Under the pieces are notes generated by a model that was not told where the DNA came from, ran no database searches, and was given only the letters and a program-made list of their open reading frames with translations. A stretch of DNA of 64,000 bases from contig CALUPT010000008.1 in the NCBI GenBank assembly GCA_944322715.1, positions 1-64,000 on the forward strand, in the 5' to 3' direction. Shown here piece by piece: positions 62,429 to 64,000 of this stretch. The translations under genes were made by a program, and so were the position numbers. This DNA is from an uncultured Bacteroidales bacterium (lineage in GTDB: Bacteria; Bacteroidota; Bacteroidia; Bacteroidales; UBA932). The first letter of the stretch is position 1. Every line of letters starts with the position of its first letter.

Positions 62429-63712
62429 ATGAAAACACCAGTCTCGGAAAGGCTCCATATAGCGGTACTGGGAGCACGCAACAGCGGCAAGTCAAGCCTT
62501 GTCAACGCCATCGCGGGCCATACGGTCTCCCTTGTGTCGGAAATTCCCGGAACCACTGCCGACCCAGTCAGCAAGGCCATGGAAATCCCGGGGACCGGGG
62601 CGGTCGTATTCATCGACACAGCCGGATTCGACGATGAAGGAGAACTCGGAGAACTCAGGGTGGAAAGGACCGGAAAATCTCTTGACAGGACAGACATTGC
62701 CATCCTGCTGTTCCGGGACGGCCTCAGGACAGAGGAAACGAATACCGCCAAAGGGACGCTACACTGCAGGAAATACGGGAATACAGGGGTCGCCGGGATC
62801 TACAGAGAATGGTACAGGATTCTGTCGGACAAGGGAATCCGCGTAATCCCGGTGCTGAATACCTGCGCTGAGGATGAACTGTCCCCGGATACGGAAGATG
62901 CAGGTCAGAGGACAGTATTGAAGATGGAGATAGAAAAGCTTACCGGACTGGAACCGGTCACGGTCAATGCGGCCACAGGCGAAGGGATACAGGCTGTCTA
63001 CGATGCCATAGCCGCTATGACAGATGACACGCAGCGAGCCCGGACAATTACAGGAGACCTTGTCAATCCGGGAGACACTGTGCTGCTTGTAATGCCTCAG
63101 GACAGCGAAGCACCGAAAGGAAGGCTCATACTCCCCCAGGTCCAGACCATAAGGGAACTCCTTGACAAGGGGTGCAGCGCGGTATGCTGCACTCCGGAGA
63201 CAATGTCAGCCACACTCGGGAAACTTGCCGGACCTCCGGACCTGATAATCACTGATTCACAGGTATTCAGAGAAGTCTGGCAGGCCCGCCCCGAAGGATG
63301 CCGTGTGACATCGTTCTCCATCCTGTTTGCCGCATACAAAGGAGATCTGGATGCTTTCATCAGAGGTGCAGAAGCCCTTGACAGGCTTGCTCCTGATTCG
63401 CACATCCTGATTACGGAAGCCTGCACCCATATCCCTGCCTCTGAAGACATCGGACGTGTGAAGATTCCCGGAATGCTGAAACATCACTTTGGAGACAGTC
63501 TGAACATCGACATTGTCTCTGGCAGTGACTTTCCCGATGACCTGTCAGGATATGACCTTGTCATCCACTGCGGAGCCTGTATGTTCAACAGGAAATATGT
63601 CCTCAACAGGATAAGGGATGCGGCCGGACAGAATGTTCCGATAACCAACTATGGCATTGCAATAGCCTGGGCGGCAGGAATCCTCGACAAGGTATCCTTG
63701 CCGGGACAGTGA
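62429..63712 (+). CDS. hydF: [FeFe]-hydrogenase maturation GTPase HydF
   Basis: A 427-residue scaffold protein that assembles and delivers the H-cluster precursor. The P-loop is GARNSGKSSL, G3 is DTAGFDDEG, and the cluster-binding motif is CTH followed about 50 residues later by HCGAC. The usual NKxD appears as NTCA, a variation often seen in HydF. It ends 10 bp before the convergent NuoE-like gene. Confidence 0.95.
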   Translation: MKTPVSERLHIAVLGARNSGKSSLVNAIAGHTVSLVSEIPGTTADPVSKAMEIPGTGAVVFIDTAGFDDEGELGELRVERTGKSLDRTDIAILLFRDGLRTEETNTAKGTLHCRKYGNTGVAGIYREWYRILSDKGIRVIPVLNTCAEDELSPDTEDAGQRTVLKMEIEKLTGLEPVTVNAATGEGIQAVYDAIAAMTDDTQRARTITGDLVNPGDTVLLVMPQDSEAPKGRLILPQVQTIRELLDKGCSAVCCTPETMSATLGKLAGPPDLIITDSQVFREVWQARPEGCRVTSFSILFAAYKGDLDAFIRGAEALDRLAPDSHILITEACTHIPASEDIGRVKIPGMLKHHFGDSLNIDIVSGSDFPDDLSGYDLVIHCGACMFNRKYVLNRIRDAAGQNVPITNYGIAIAWAAGILDKVSLPGQ

Positions 63713-63721
63713 CATTGAAGA

Positions 63722-64000
63722 CTACGCATCCAGGTCCTCGAGTATGCGCCTGACATCCACAGGCTGCAGCCGACCATAGACCTTGTCTCCTATCATCACT
63801 ACAGGAGCGAGCCCGCAGGCACCGACGCACCTCAGGCAGTCGAGAGAGAACCTGCCGTCAGGCGTAGTCTCGCCGACATCTATCCCGAGCACCCTCTTGA
63901 ACTCATCCAGCAGCTTCTCTCCGCCTCTGACATAACAGGCAGTTCCCATACACACCGATATAGGGTATTTCCCTTTCGCCGTCATTGTGAAGAATGCATA
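63722..64000 (-). CDS. NuoE/HydC-type [2Fe-2S] subunit, C-terminal part (runs off the window)
   Basis: The visible part contains the four cluster-binding cysteines of the thioredoxin-like ferredoxin fold, in VCMGTACYVRGG and LDCLRCVGACG. The frame remains open to the window's end, and the residues before the Met at 63985 read YAFFT, which is what precedes this point in complete NuoE proteins, so the real start lies outside. Next to hydF and hydG, it is most likely the small subunit of an electron-bifurcating [FeFe]-hydrogenase rather than of complex I. Confidence 0.87.
   Translation of the reverse strand, partial: YAFFTMTAKGKYPISVCMGTACYVRGGEKLLDEFKRVLGIDVGETTPDGRFSLDCLRCVGACGLAPVVMIGDKVYGRLQPVDVRRILEDLDA

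Overview
The window is chromosomal DNA from a member of the Bacteroidota, most likely order Bacteroidales. The signs are a SusC/SusD pair, many Bacteroidetes-type lipoproteins and thioredoxin-like TlpA proteins, promoters of the TTTG / TAnnTTTG type in front of most transcription units, and almost no Shine-Dalgarno sequences before host genes. Genus cannot be told from the sequence alone. The [FeFe]-hydrogenase maturation genes point to an anaerobe, probably of gut type.

Layout. 1-2.8 kb: end of a DUF3089 hydrolase, an MBL-fold hydrolase, a nitroreductase-like lipoprotein and a small membrane protein. 2.8-3.7 kb: a short prophage-like remnant with Shine-Dalgarno sites, whose tape-measure gene is cut off at the edge of a dispersed repeat. 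3.8-11.4 kb: a complete type II-C CRISPR-Cas locus, made of 22 identical 48-bp repeats with 21 spacers, cas2, cas1 and cas9 on the opposite strand, and a tracrRNA gene just upstream of cas9. Each repeat carries a match to the Bacteroidetes promoter, so crRNAs may start inside each repeat. 11.4-14.5 kb: a lysophospholipase-like hydrolase, a 48-aa protein, a His-rich COG0523 metallochaperone GTPase and a truncated response regulator.

14.5-18.7 kb: the riboflavin operon ribD-ribE-ribBA-ribH behind an FMN riboswitch and terminator. 18.7-24.9 kb: a six-gene ABC exporter operon (TolC, HlyD, two ATPases, two ABC-2 permeases). 25-30.5 kb: a CusBAC/Czc-type heavy-metal RND efflux operon. 30.7-47.2 kb: mostly housekeeping genes (Ogt/MGMT, HAD phosphatase, Fur-family regulator, NfeD, MATE, deoxynucleoside kinase, Ppx, Ppk1, PatB-like aminotransferase, YebC, TPR protein, RecF, DUF721, PdxB, DUF4301), ending in hydE.

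47.1-60.7 kb: an accessory block with SusC, SusD, a lipoprotein resembling the TonB-linked zinc metallohydrolase family but without HExxH, three TlpA-type thioredoxin proteins, an S41 protease without a visible PDZ domain, an alpha/beta hydrolase and a stand-alone DsbD N-terminal-like domain. It separates hydE from hydG and hydF (60.8-63.7 kb). The window ends in the C-terminal part of a NuoE/HydC-type [2Fe-2S] subunit, suggesting that structural genes of an electron-bifurcating hydrogenase lie just outside. The SusCD-TlpA-S41 block and the promoter-bearing CRISPR repeats, with a repeat-like remnant in the cas9 leader, are the parts most worth following up.
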